From Burkholderia ubonensis subsp. mesacidophila (GTDB taxonomy: Bacteria; Pseudomonadota; Gammaproteobacteria; Burkholderiales; Burkholderiaceae), in contig NZ_CP020738.1 in NCBI RefSeq assembly GCF_002097715.1, forward strand, positions 1,612,001 through 1,676,000: 64,000 nucleotides of DNA, in the 5' to 3' direction. This document shows positions 38,295 through 46,611 of the stretch, in pieces. The number at the start of each line of letters is the position of its first letter. The first letter of the stretch is position 1. A program made the translations under genes and the position numbers. The notes below the pieces were generated by a model. That model worked only from the letters and a program-made list of their open reading frames with translations, had not been told where the DNA came from and did no database searches.

Positions 38295-38753
38295 ATGGGT
38301 TTGATCGAAAAATTTCAGGCTCCGGCCACGGATGCCCGGCCGCGTGGAAATGACGAAATCACGCTTGGCGCGATTGCGTCCGTGAGCGCGGATGGCAACG
38401 TGTTCGTCGATTATCCGGACAATCCCGTGGGGAGGGCGCTGCACGCGGTCTGTGCCGCCCGGATCGAGGCGACCGCTGTCGGACGTCGGGTTGCGCTGCT
38501 GTTTGTCCAAGGCGATCCTGCTCGCCCCATCGTGCTGGGCCTGATCCGGCAGGCGAGCGTTTCGAACGGCGTATCGGCCGAGATCATCAACGGATCGGTC
38601 GTGTTTCATTCGGCGCATGAGTTGTCGTTCCGATGCGGGGCGTCGAGCCTGTCGATGAGCAGCGATGGCCGGGTCGTCGTCCGGGGAAAATACATCGCCA
38701 GCTATGCCGACGGCACCCAGCGCATTCGCGGCGCCACCGTGGAAATCAACTAG
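38295..38753 (+). CDS. DUF6484 domain protein
   Basis: 152 aa from MGLIEKFQAPATDAR; AGAGGT lies just upstream. The frame is open from 38220, and a start at 38253 is possible. The N-terminal half holds the DUF6484 domain, an OB-like fold (VFVDYPDNPVGRALHAVCAA, then GRRVALLFVQGDPARPIVLG) that echoes the OB domain of VgrG. The tail (SFRCGASSLSMSSDGRVVVR) resembles the short beta repeats at the VgrG needle end. Genes of this type are commonly found between vgrG and DUF2169 genes. It may help load cargo on the spike; this is inference. Confidence 0.8.
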   Translation: MGLIEKFQAPATDARPRGNDEITLGAIASVSADGNVFVDYPDNPVGRALHAVCAARIEATAVGRRVALLFVQGDPARPIVLGLIRQASVSNGVSAEIINGSVVFHSAHELSFRCGASSLSMSSDGRVVVRGKYIASYADGTQRIRGATVEIN

Positions 38754-38762
38754 GCGCGCGTC

Positions 38763-39788
38763 ATGCTGCAGCTGGTGAATGTCACGCCGTTCTCGACGGA
38801 ACGCGCGATTCTCTATAACGAGCGCGGCGAACACGTCTGGGTGGTCGTCATCAAGGCGACGTACGCGTTTTATCCGGACGGGTCGCTGGACCTGGCGAAC
38901 GCGCAGGAACCGGTCAGTACAGCCCCGGAATATTTCGGCGAGGCCGGGGCTTCGACCTTGCGAAGGGATGCCGAAATCGTATTCGCGCATCCGGGCACGG
39001 CCGTGATCATCAATGCCTCGGCTTATGCACCCGACGGGCAGCCGGTGCCGCACATCGATGCGGGCGCCGCCGTGGGCCCCGTCAAGAAGACGGTGCGTGT
39101 CTTCGGCGACCGGCACTGGGCGCGAGGCCTGACGAGACTGAGGGTCTCCGAACCCGAGCCGTTCGCGACGCTGCCGATTCGCTACGAATTCGCGTTCGGC
39201 GGCGCGTGCGACGGGGACGACAGCGTCTATGAACCGAATCCGATCGGACTCGGGTACTGCACGAGCAGCACGCATGCCGTCAACCGGAAACTGCCCCGGG
39301 TCGAAGATCCGTCGTCGTTGATCCGCTCGTGGAAGGATCGTCCGGAACCGGCCGGCCTGGCCGCCATTCCGGCGGCGTGGCCATCGCGCAAGCGCTTGGC
39401 CGGAACGGCCGACGAACACTGGATACGTACGCGTGCACCGCTGGTGCCGCGGGATTTCGATCCGCTGTTCTTCAATGCCGGCGCGCCGGGCATGACGACC
39501 CGTACCCCGTTGAGCGGCGGAGAGCCCGTCGTTCTCGTCAATCTCGCGAGTCAGGCGAGGATCGAATTCAACCTGCCCCGGGTTTTCTTCAACATCCTGA
39601 CGTATGTGGGGAATCAACGAATCCGGCAGGCCGAGCAACTCGATCGCGTGATCATCGAACCCGACCGACGCCAGGTCGTGCTGGTCTGGCGCAGCGTCCT
39701 GAACTGTGGGCGCGACGCCCGCGCGGTCGAAATGACCCATATCGATACGAAGGTCAACGCACAGAATGGAAGACGTTTCGGAATCTAG
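38763..39788 (+). CDS. DUF2169 protein, probable type VI effector adaptor
   Basis: 341 aa. It begins MLQLVNVTPFSTERAILYNE, followed by VWVVVIKATYAF, the typical opening of DUF2169. The rest is beta-rich, with 'RYEFAFGG' and 'YEPNPIGLGY' phrases also typical of the family. DUF2169 proteins are regularly encoded beside PAAR-like tips and effectors and are thought to act as adaptors or chaperones. The start lies 9 bases after the DUF6484 stop. The 3' end overlaps the next gene by 23 bases, so these genes are translated as a unit. Confidence 0.87.
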   Translation: MLQLVNVTPFSTERAILYNERGEHVWVVVIKATYAFYPDGSLDLANAQEPVSTAPEYFGEAGASTLRRDAEIVFAHPGTAVIINASAYAPDGQPVPHIDAGAAVGPVKKTVRVFGDRHWARGLTRLRVSEPEPFATLPIRYEFAFGGACDGDDSVYEPNPIGLGYCTSSTHAVNRKLPRVEDPSSLIRSWKDRPEPAGLAAIPAAWPSRKRLAGTADEHWIRTRAPLVPRDFDPLFFNAGAPGMTTRTPLSGGEPVVLVNLASQARIEFNLPRVFFNILTYVGNQRIRQAEQLDRVIIEPDRRQVVLVWRSVLNCGRDARAVEMTHIDTKVNAQNGRRFGI

Positions 39789-40869
39789 CGGGACGGTCGC
39801 GTTTGCCGGGTTCGGCGGCGTGACGTCCGCCGGGCTGACCGCCGCGCAGACGGTCAACGCGGTCCTCGCCGGCTGTCCGCGCCTGGCCCATTCACGACGC
39901 CATCCCAGTGCGAGAACCGGAGAGGACATCAAGGTTGCGAGGCTGATGTGTCTTGACGACGCGATGTCCATCGAGGAGCGCATCGTCGCGCTCGGCCGGC
40001 ACGCACTCAAGGAGGCGCTGGACGCAAGCCGGGAGACGCTGGACGCCGTGCCGGCGACGAGGTCGCGCGTGCCGGTTCTCCTGGCCTTGCCCCCGCACCG
40101 GGTGGGACTGGCGTCGCAGGCTGCCCGGCGGATGGCCGGCGAGATCTGCGATGCTCACGACGGCATCGACAAGGCGGCCAGTCGCATCTTCGATACCGGG
40201 CATGCCGGTTTCCTCGCCGCGCTCGCGGCCGCAGGCCGGCTCATTCGTACACGTCGGTATGACGCTTGCGTTGTCGGTAGCGCCGATTCGCTGGCGGATC
40301 TCGACTATCTCCATTGGCTCGAGCAATCCCGGCGTTTGAAAGCGCCGGACGCGCCATTTGGATTTTCCGCGGGAGAAGGCGCAGCATTTGCCGTCGTGCA
40401 CCGAGCCGATGCCCGAGCCGATGCCGGCCGGCCGTTTGTCCGGATTCACGAAGTCGGTTTCGATGCGGAACCGGATCTGTGGTTCGAAGGGCAGGCCTCG
40501 CAGGGACACGGCCTGACCTCTGCGATCGCGCAGGCGCTGGCCGGGAGAGACGCCATCGACTGCTGCTACGGCGACCTGAACGGCGAAACCTGGCGCAGCG
40601 CCGAGTGGGATTTTGCGTCCCTGCGCAATGGACGGCAATTTCGCAGTCCGCTGGATGTGCGGCACCCCGCCGAGATATGGGGGGATACGGGTGCGGCGTC
40701 GGCCGCGCTGAACTGCCTGCTGGCCTGCAGCGACTTGCTTGGCGGCGTCGAGGACTTCCGTCAGGTGCTCGTGTTTGCTTCATCCGATGTCAACCCCTGG
40801 CGGGCGTCCGTCGTGCTCGAACGAATCGATGCAGGAGGCAGTCATGATCCCGACCGTTATCGTCAATAA
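39766..40869 (+). CDS. Ketosynthase/thiolase-fold protein lacking catalytic residues
   Basis: 367 aa. The overall pattern is beta-ketoacyl synthase: VAFAGFGGVTSAGLTAAQTV at the N-terminus, FDTGHAGFLAALAAAGRLIR where active enzymes have D-T-A-C-S-S, DACVVGSADSLADL, GFSAGEGAAFAVVHR, and WGDTGAASAALNCLL near the C-terminus. The nucleophilic Cys position is His146, and the C-terminal catalytic His of the usual G-H-T motif is Asp307. It therefore should not condense acyl groups. Similar thiolase-like proteins occur beside VgrG and PAAR effectors, for example the P. aeruginosa PA0098 neighbourhood, where a scaffold or loading role is likely. Confidence 0.8.
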   Translation: MEDVSESSGTVAFAGFGGVTSAGLTAAQTVNAVLAGCPRLAHSRRHPSARTGEDIKVARLMCLDDAMSIEERIVALGRHALKEALDASRETLDAVPATRSRVPVLLALPPHRVGLASQAARRMAGEICDAHDGIDKAASRIFDTGHAGFLAALAAAGRLIRTRRYDACVVGSADSLADLDYLHWLEQSRRLKAPDAPFGFSAGEGAAFAVVHRADARADAGRPFVRIHEVGFDAEPDLWFEGQASQGHGLTSAIAQALAGRDAIDCCYGDLNGETWRSAEWDFASLRNGRQFRSPLDVRHPAEIWGDTGAASAALNCLLACSDLLGGVEDFRQVLVFASSDVNPWRASVVLERIDAGGSHDPDRYRQ

Positions 40870-41359
40870 GCTGACGATCGTTCATCAGCAGAGCGATGGC
40901 TCCGTCACGAGCGCCGGGCCGGATTTCTGCAAGACACCCGGTGCGGGTGTCGTGCCGTACGTGAATACCGCGTTCTCCAGGGATCTCGTCAACGGATCGC
41001 GAAGCGTCAAGGCCAACGGGGTTCCCGCTGCGTTGAAGGAGTCCGAATTCCGGCCGAGCTACGGCAACGAGCCGGGCGTCGGCGGCGGGGTGATATCGGG
41101 CGTCAATCGAGGCTGGGCAAAATTCACCAACTACAGCTTCGACGTCAGGATCGAAAGCCGCAATGCGGCCCGGTTGTCCGATCCGATGATGATGAACGGC
41201 AATGCTTCGAACACGGGGAGTCCTGCCGAGGTCCAGGGCAATCTGCTTGCGCCGGGCGGGCTGCTGTGCCGGATCTTTTGCTGGTGCAACCAGAAAGGCG
41301 CGGACGAGCAGAAGGGCAAGGACTTCGTGGTCAAGATGAGCGGCAACATGATGGCGTAG
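40844..41359 (+). CDS. DUF4150 PAAR-like tip protein
   Basis: 171 aa. The start MIPTVIVNKLTIVHQQ at 40844 is supported by AGGAGG 7 bases upstream and overlaps the end of the previous gene by 26 bases. The family features are visible: a start like 'VIVNKLTIVHQQSDG', then GPDFCKTPGAGVVPYVNTAF, and the later GNEPGVGGGVISG and DPMMMNGNASNTG. DUF4150 proteins replace classic PAAR proteins as the spike tip and often carry or precede the effector. The C-terminus has a Cys-rich CRIFCWCNQKG segment. The effector gene starts 9 bases further on. Confidence 0.9.
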   Translation: MIPTVIVNKLTIVHQQSDGSVTSAGPDFCKTPGAGVVPYVNTAFSRDLVNGSRSVKANGVPAALKESEFRPSYGNEPGVGGGVISGVNRGWAKFTNYSFDVRIESRNAARLSDPMMMNGNASNTGSPAEVQGNLLAPGGLLCRIFCWCNQKGADEQKGKDFVVKMSGNMMA

Positions 41360-41368
41360 GAGCGCGTG

Positions 41369-42010
41369 ATGGCGAGCAAGGAACCTCAAGGAAAAATGTC
41401 GGGCAAGGAGAAGTGCTTTCAGGCTGCCTGGGATACCGTCAAGGAAACGACCGGCGACGAGTCGATGGATATCGATTCGCAGCAGACCTGGGGGCTCGAA
41501 AACGGTCAGTGGATTTCGAACTACGACGGCTGGTGGCAGGCGATCCGACGATTCATGGGCGCGGTTGCCACCCAGGTTCGCCGACCGGATCTGACGATCA
41601 CCCAGAACGGGACCAAAAGCGTCGTCGATCTCAAGTTCAACCGCGAAAACGGTCAGCCCGACAAGTGGGGAACGAAAATCGGCAACAGCGGCGGCACCCA
41701 GAAAGAAGATTATGGGCAAATCAACAAGCAGCAGAACGGCGGGAAGGATCCCTACGACAACACGCCCGAATTGAGCGAACAATCGTGCAAGTGCAATGAA
41801 GAGACGAAAGTCGAGCAACTGGTCGTCTCGCCAAGCGCGTCGTTTGCACAGGACCCGCTGCTGTTCCAGGGCATGGATCCAACGACGGCGCAGGCGCTGC
41901 AGGAAGGGTTTGCGGCCGCGGGCAGGGGTCTCCAGGGCATCGGGGAGCTGGGCGGCAGATTATTGGGGGGGCGCGGAGGCTTCCTGGAGGGAGAGCCGAT
42001 TGTGCCGTAA
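41369..42010 (+). CDS. Predicted type VI effector nuclease, PD-(D/E)XK fold
   Basis: 213 aa from the ATG at 41369 (TAGGAGC upstream). Residues 73-89 read PDLTITQNGTKSVVDLK: Pro73-Asp74, a short hairpin, then Asp87-Leu88-Lys89. This is the core of PD-(D/E)XK nucleases, and a Gln/Tyr helix follows (KEDYGQINKQQNGG). The N-terminus is polar with no signal peptide. The last ~50 residues are Gly/Leu-rich and may interact with the membrane or adaptors. Position directly behind the DUF4150 tip and before an immunity-family gene makes it the probable cargo, acting on DNA or RNA in the target cytoplasm. I cannot assign a named subfamily (VRR-NUC or Tox-REase types are possible). Confidence 0.72.
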   Translation: MASKEPQGKMSGKEKCFQAAWDTVKETTGDESMDIDSQQTWGLENGQWISNYDGWWQAIRRFMGAVATQVRRPDLTITQNGTKSVVDLKFNRENGQPDKWGTKIGNSGGTQKEDYGQINKQQNGGKDPYDNTPELSEQSCKCNEETKVEQLVVSPSASFAQDPLLFQGMDPTTAQALQEGFAAAGRGLQGIGELGGRLLGGRGGFLEGEPIVP

Positions 42011-42065
42011 TGCCGGCGACGCCGTCCGAGCGTGACCTCATCACCTGAATACAGGACATCGATAC

Positions 42066-43061
42066 ATGAAGATTCCGGTAGACGACCTGTCATACGAAGC
42101 GGACGGCGTTCGCCTCGTCAGCCCATGCCTGTGGCTGGAGATATTTCTCGAATATGCGGAAGGGCCGGAGATACTCGACTTCTATCAGAAGGCGCGCGAT
42201 GCGCTCGGTGACGGCCTGACGCACTACGACCTGGGAAGCGGGCGAAGAAAGCGTGTATCCGGTCGCTCGGAAACGCTGGTGCCGACATGGTGCGCAAACC
42301 CCGCTTACTCGCCCGGCAAGCAGTATTTCATCCTGATGAGCGGCGCCGAAGAGGGCGCAACGTCATCGGAACTGGTCGTGGAATTCTGGCCGCGATCCAG
42401 GACGGCCGAGCCGCCGGCGCGCGGCGCCTATCCTTATTCGGCGGTTGCGTGTGCGATACCGCTCGACCATCCTCTCGTGGTCGAAAACAGGTTGATCGAC
42501 TGGATCAAGGGATTGGAGATCCTTTCCAAAGGCACGTTCATTTCCGGGTCCTGCGGAATCGGGCTGAATTTTCCGATCAACTTCCCGACCATCGAATCGT
42601 CTCGCGAAGCGACGAGGCATGTCGCTTCGGCCATCAGGCGTTATCCGGGGCTCGATGTTGCCGCGCGCATGATCGGCGTGCGCTTCGGGTTGCTGAAGAT
42701 CGATCAGCTCCCCGGCAGCGCCAAGCCATCGCGCCGGACATTTCTGAAGCGTGTCAACTGGCTGTCTTTTGTCAATGAGAAGCAGGTCGAGCGATTGAGC
42801 GCACCGAGCTCGCTCGAAGCGCAGCTGCATCAGCTGGACGGCATCCGCGTGCACGGCCTGAGTCACGGTCTGCTTATCGAGGCGGGCGGGACGCCAAAAA
42901 TCGGCGACAGCGCCCAGGGCGACTTCGTGCCCGTTTATCAGTCGGTTGCGCATCTGCTTCGTCCGGCCCGGCTGGAATCCATCGACGGTGGTCACCTGTC
43001 GCATGTGCTCGATGACCAGGCCGCGGCAGACTGGCTTGGCGCATTCGACACGCCTCAGTGA
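42066..43061 (+). CDS. DUF3396 family protein, probable type VI immunity protein
   Basis: 331 aa. DUF3396 is recognised from the overall pattern: an N-terminal 'LWLEIFLEYAEGPEILDFY' segment, a central WCANPAYSPGKQYFIL, EFWPRS and a SGSCGIGLNFP segment, and the C-terminal VRVHGLSHGLLIEAGGTP-like and QGDFVPVYQSVAHLLRP phrases. This family is annotated as type VI immunity in several bacteria. It has no signal peptide. It follows the predicted nuclease by 55 bases, so it is the best candidate for the cognate immunity protein. Confidence 0.83.
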   Translation: MKIPVDDLSYEADGVRLVSPCLWLEIFLEYAEGPEILDFYQKARDALGDGLTHYDLGSGRRKRVSGRSETLVPTWCANPAYSPGKQYFILMSGAEEGATSSELVVEFWPRSRTAEPPARGAYPYSAVACAIPLDHPLVVENRLIDWIKGLEILSKGTFISGSCGIGLNFPINFPTIESSREATRHVASAIRRYPGLDVAARMIGVRFGLLKIDQLPGSAKPSRRTFLKRVNWLSFVNEKQVERLSAPSSLEAQLHQLDGIRVHGLSHGLLIEAGGTPKIGDSAQGDFVPVYQSVAHLLRPARLESIDGGHLSHVLDDQAAADWLGAFDTPQ

Positions 43062-43101
43062 TCTCGAACGCAATACTGGGCGTCATCAGGAGAACGATGC
43101 G

Positions 43102-43815
43102 GTGAAACTCGACATACGCGGCACCGGGCCGGGCATCGCGGAGCTCGAACACCTCGACGATCTTCCTGTCGAGCTGCGGGATCCCGTTCGGATGTTTGCC
43201 GACCTGATCAACGCCGGATTCGTGGTGCCCGACGACCCTGTCTCCCGGCGCCCCGAAAGGCCGCGCGTCGTTTTGACGGGCCCTCGGTTCAGCGATGCGC
43301 GCGACACGGCAGCGTGGCACATCGATGCGCCCGGCTTGCCTGTCAGCCATCTTCTGATCGCAAAGAACCTGCTCGGCATGAGGGCGATCGAAGCCTCGTT
43401 CGTGGCGGCCGGCAACCACGAGCCGCTGACGTTGGAGAACGTCGATTTCCCGCGCCACGAGGCTTCCGTGCCGTTTGCGTTCACGGTGGATCTGGATGAG
43501 AGCGTGCCGATTCGAGGATGCATGATCTATGTCCAGTATCGGGCGCCGCTCGAGAAGGCGCGCGCGGATCAGTTGTGCAAGCAGTTCTCGATCTGGGGCA
43601 ACGTGGCGATGTGCGGGGGATTTACGCCGCCGGGCGTTGCTCCTGGCAAGGCGGGAACCTTGTTCGTGGCCGCGTTCCAGTACGATCCGGGCACGATCGC
43701 GCTGGAGTTCGAGGAATGCTTCGCCATCGATTTTGCGAGTTTCGAACTGATCAAGCGCTTCTTGCTTGAACAGACCGATGCGGGCAATCCGGTCGTCGAT
43801 GTGACGGTCGAATAG
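43102..43815 (+). CDS. Unknown protein of type VI island 2
   Basis: 237 aa from a GTG start at 43102 (AGGAGA 8 bases upstream; the product then begins MKLDIRGTGPGIAELE). No domain is recognised. It is an acidic, mixed alpha/beta, soluble protein without signal peptide or membrane helix. Notable features are several Cys in the second half (GCMIYVQYR, DQLCKQFSIWGNVAMCGGF, EECFAIDF). It lies between the DUF3396 gene (40 bases before) and the repeat protein (3 bases after), so it is co-transcribed. It could be a second immunity protein or an accessory factor. Confidence 0.75.
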   Translation: MKLDIRGTGPGIAELEHLDDLPVELRDPVRMFADLINAGFVVPDDPVSRRPERPRVVLTGPRFSDARDTAAWHIDAPGLPVSHLLIAKNLLGMRAIEASFVAAGNHEPLTLENVDFPRHEASVPFAFTVDLDESVPIRGCMIYVQYRAPLEKARADQLCKQFSIWGNVAMCGGFTPPGVAPGKAGTLFVAAFQYDPGTIALEFEECFAIDFASFELIKRFLLEQTDAGNPVVDVTVE

Positions 43816-43818
43816 CGT

Positions 43819-45015
43819 ATGGGCGCACTCTCCGATGCCGACTTTGATCGAGGGTTCTGTGAAGAGCATCTCGACGAGTTGCAGTACCTCGTCCGCATGC
43901 GCGAACGGTCGATGCGGGTATCGGATCTCGTGCTCGCCGAATTCGTTCGGCTCGACAAGCGGATTCTGGGGCATTTGCGAGGGCTGACGCTTCGTCCCGG
44001 GATCGCCTGGCGATGTTTGACGGAGCGTATCGAACGAGACGGGCTATCCGATGAGCTTTTGTTTGCAGCGGGCGTGATGGCCCTGGCCGGTTCCGATGCC
44101 GAGCGGCAAGTCGTGTTCTTTTCATGGTTCGGCGCGTCGGGTTCGCCGCGCCGATTGATCAGGAACGTCGGCCGCTGGGTTCCGTACTGCCGGGCCTCTG
44201 GAGCTGCTCCGGACGTTGAACCTGCCGATCGTGCGCTTGCCTGCGTGCTTCGGCTGTCGATGATCCAGACGGCCGACGAGGCGGACGCACTCGTCGCATC
44301 GATACCGACGCATTCTCCGAACGACGTGTTGATTGCCGTTGCAAATACGATCGGCGAATACGGCCTGGAGCGCTTCAAAGCCGACATGGATGACCTGGCC
44401 GACCATGCCGATCCGGAAGTCAAACGTGCGGCGCTGGGCGCCTTGTTGCGACTGACGCCGGCGGCCGCGACGGAACGGATCTGGGGCCTGGGCTGGGAGG
44501 ATATCCAGGACCATCAAGTGTTGTTCCGCGCGGCGGTCGCGCTTCACCGGGCAGTCGTGCCGGAATGGGTGAAGCGACTCGAGATGGGCGGGAAAGGGTC
44601 GGAGGCGCTGCTGTTCGCGGCGTTCTCGGGCGTGCCGTCGATGTCGGGTTACTTGCGCGAGAAAATGGCTGATGCGTCGCTCTCGCCGGTCGCGACGTTG
44701 TGCCATATGGCGGTTGCCGGGCAGCGTACCGAAGGCGGCACACGCGTATCCGTACGGGACGCAAGGGCGGATGCGACGGACCCGCCCGGCTTCCCGTCCG
44801 GAAAGGGTACGCGTGCGCACGAACACGTCCTTGATGGTGGGCAATTGACGCCGGAACGTGCGCTGCTGATTCTTCGCGATGGATTCCAGCTGCAGCGTGT
44901 CATTGCCAGCTACTGGCTCGGGCATGTGCTGGGGCACGGCGTCGATATCGACATGCCTGCGTTTGCGCAAATCCGGGCCTTGAAGAGAGGCCCGGCGCGG
45001 CGGCTGACCGGCTGA
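43819..45015 (+). CDS. Helical-repeat (HEAT-like) protein, TIGR02270-like
   Basis: 398 aa. The gene begins 3 bases after the previous stop. The middle region (about 140-300) contains repeated two-helix units such as VLIAVANTIGEYGLERFKAD and PEVKRAALGALLRLTPAAAT, typical of HEAT-like solenoids. The length and the opening (EEHLDELQYLVRMRERSMR, RLDKRILGHLRGL) recall the TIGR02270 family of type VI-linked unknown proteins; this name is from memory and tentative. Such solenoids usually bind other proteins, so an adaptor or immunity-support role is plausible. It is the last gene of the island. Confidence 0.78.
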   Translation: MGALSDADFDRGFCEEHLDELQYLVRMRERSMRVSDLVLAEFVRLDKRILGHLRGLTLRPGIAWRCLTERIERDGLSDELLFAAGVMALAGSDAERQVVFFSWFGASGSPRRLIRNVGRWVPYCRASGAAPDVEPADRALACVLRLSMIQTADEADALVASIPTHSPNDVLIAVANTIGEYGLERFKADMDDLADHADPEVKRAALGALLRLTPAAATERIWGLGWEDIQDHQVLFRAAVALHRAVVPEWVKRLEMGGKGSEALLFAAFSGVPSMSGYLREKMADASLSPVATLCHMAVAGQRTEGGTRVSVRDARADATDPPGFPSGKGTRAHEHVLDGGQLTPERALLILRDGFQLQRVIASYWLGHVLGHGVDIDMPAFAQIRALKRGPARRLTG

Positions 45016-45103
45016 TGGACGGTCCGCGCATGCCGGGCGCGTCAGGTGCTGCCGGTGCGCGGCAGCGAGCGTCATGCGTGGCGCAGCCCGGCGGTGTGCG
45101 TGC

Positions 45104-45478
45104 CTACGGCGCGACGACGTGCCACATCTTGTTGAAGTTGTCGCCGTTGCGCTCGCCCTGTTTCATGTCCTTCGAGAAGAAATACAGCGGCTTGCCCTTG
45201 TAGGCCCATTGCGGGCTGCCGTCGTCGCGCTTGACGATCGTATATGGGCCGACGGGCATGTCGGTCGCGCTCGCCTTGTACGGCGGCCAGAAGGACTCGC
45301 ATTGGCCGGTGCACGCGCTGGCATTGGGCTTGTCCTTGTCGAAGTTGTAGAGGGTCATCCCGTTCGCGGCGACGAGCGCGCCGTTTTCGACGCTTGTGAT
45401 GGCGCCCTGCGCAAACGCCGGCGCCGATACAACGGCGAGCAGGGCGGAACTGGCGAGAAGCGCGGCTTGCTTGATCAT
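45104..45478 (-). CDS. Exported small protein with Y-x-[FWY]-x2-D repeats
   Basis: 124 aa. The start at 45478 is set by AAGGAGG and gives a clean signal peptide (MIKQAALLASSALLAVVSAP, cut after AFA). The mature part contains LYNFDKD and LYFFSKD, the repeats of the COG4315-type exported family often annotated as 'lipoprotein with Yx(FWY)xxD motif', and a disulphide-like C-x3-C pair (ACTGQC) before SFWPPY. There is no lipobox Cys, so it should be soluble in the periplasm. The role is unknown. It converges on the end of type VI island 2. Confidence 0.85.
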   Translation of the reverse strand: MIKQAALLASSALLAVVSAPAFAQGAITSVENGALVAANGMTLYNFDKDKPNASACTGQCESFWPPYKASATDMPVGPYTIVKRDDGSPQWAYKGKPLYFFSKDMKQGERNGDNFNKMWHVVAP

Positions 45479-45735
45479 GATTGCCTCCTTGTTGTCCGGT
45501 GGGCGGTCGCGATCGCTCGCGCGTGGCGGCTGCGCGGTCCGGGATCGCGATGCGGAAAGCCCGCGGCGGGCGACGCGATCGGCAGCGGATCGGGTGGCGG
45601 ACCGCGGGGGCGCTTCATTCACGATAGGCGCTTTTTCGCACGGACGTGAGCTTGCACGCCGATAAATGTTCCCAATTGATCTTCATAAATATTAAAATAC
45701 GGAGTAATAGGGAATAAACTCGAGGGCCAACCGGC

Positions 45736-46149
45736 ATGCAGGACGTTTTTTACACGGTCGACGAGGCGGCGCAAAAACTCCGTCTTCATCCGAAGACCAT
45801 TCTTCGCTTCATCCGGGACGGGAAGCTGAACGCGAGCCGCGTCGGGAAGGCCTATCGGATCCGGCACGCGGACCTTGCCGCCGTCACCGGGGACGCAGTC
45901 GAACCGGAACCCGTTCGCGTCACTACCGTCGTCGACGTGCCCGACGCCCGCGCCGAACTGCATCAGTACGTGGCAAGGAGCTTGCAGGCCGTGCTGAACA
46001 CCCCGACGGCGCGCGACAGCGCCGTGCATCTCGAAACGATCTTCGATCCGGAGCGAAGCCGGATCCGGGTCGTCGTCATCGCGTCGCTCGGCGATACCGC
46101 TGCGCTGCTTCAGACGCTGGACACCTTGCTGCAGTCGTTTCGCGGATGA
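45736..46149 (+). CDS. MerR/excisionase-type helix-turn-helix protein
   Basis: 137 aa. Residues 5-50 form an HTH_17 DNA-binding domain (FYTVDEAAQKLRLHPKTILR, then GKLNASRVGKAYRI). The C-terminal ~75 residues are an unrecognised alpha/beta domain (RAELHQYVARSLQAVLN, VRVVVIASLGDTAALLQ), perhaps a ligand or oligomerisation module. The upstream region is AT-rich. It precedes the DUF4180 gene by 68 bases, in the same direction; this pairing suggests that it controls its own operon. Confidence 0.82.
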   Translation: MQDVFYTVDEAAQKLRLHPKTILRFIRDGKLNASRVGKAYRIRHADLAAVTGDAVEPEPVRVTTVVDVPDARAELHQYVARSLQAVLNTPTARDSAVHLETIFDPERSRIRVVVIASLGDTAALLQTLDTLLQSFRG

Positions 46150-46217
46150 GCGGCAGGTCGTCGGAAACCACCCGGGCGCGAGGCCCGATTCTGTCAACGG
46201 AACAGGGAGAAACGGCG

Positions 46218-46589
46218 ATGTCCTCGAACGTGCTCAAGCTCGGCGATCAATGCGTGCTGGTGTGCGCGGACCGCGACACGGTGCTCGCGGGCGAAGCGGA
46301 TGCGATCACGTTGATCGGCGACGCGTGGTCGCACGAAGCGGGTTGGGTCGCGGTACCGGTCGCGGCCATGCACGACGACCTGTTTCGGCTCGAAACCCGC
46401 CTGCTAGGCAACATCGCGCAGAAGTTCACGAACTACGGCATCGGCCTTGCAATCGTCGGCGACATCGACGGTTGGCTGGCGCGCAGTCAGGCGCTGCGCG
46501 CGTACGTCCACGAAAGCAATCGCGGCCGCACGGTGCTGTTCGTTCCGCATGTGTCCGCACTGGAACAGAAGCTCGCGGCCGGGGCGTGA
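46218..46589 (+). CDS. DUF4180 protein
   Basis: 123 aa from MSSNVLKLGDQCVLV, behind CAGGGAGA. A frame start at 46146 would overlap the previous stop, but the added 24 residues are not family-like. The DUF4180 pattern is clear: ADAITLIGDAW, WVAVPVAAMHDDLFRLETRL, AQKFTNYGIGLAIVGDI and HESNRGRTVLFV. This family is widespread and often paired with HTH regulators; its biochemical function is unknown. Confidence 0.87.
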   Translation: MSSNVLKLGDQCVLVCADRDTVLAGEADAITLIGDAWSHEAGWVAVPVAAMHDDLFRLETRLLGNIAQKFTNYGIGLAIVGDIDGWLARSQALRAYVHESNRGRTVLFVPHVSALEQKLAAGA

Positions 46590-46611
46590 CGCGTTCGACC
46601 CGCGCCGCGCA

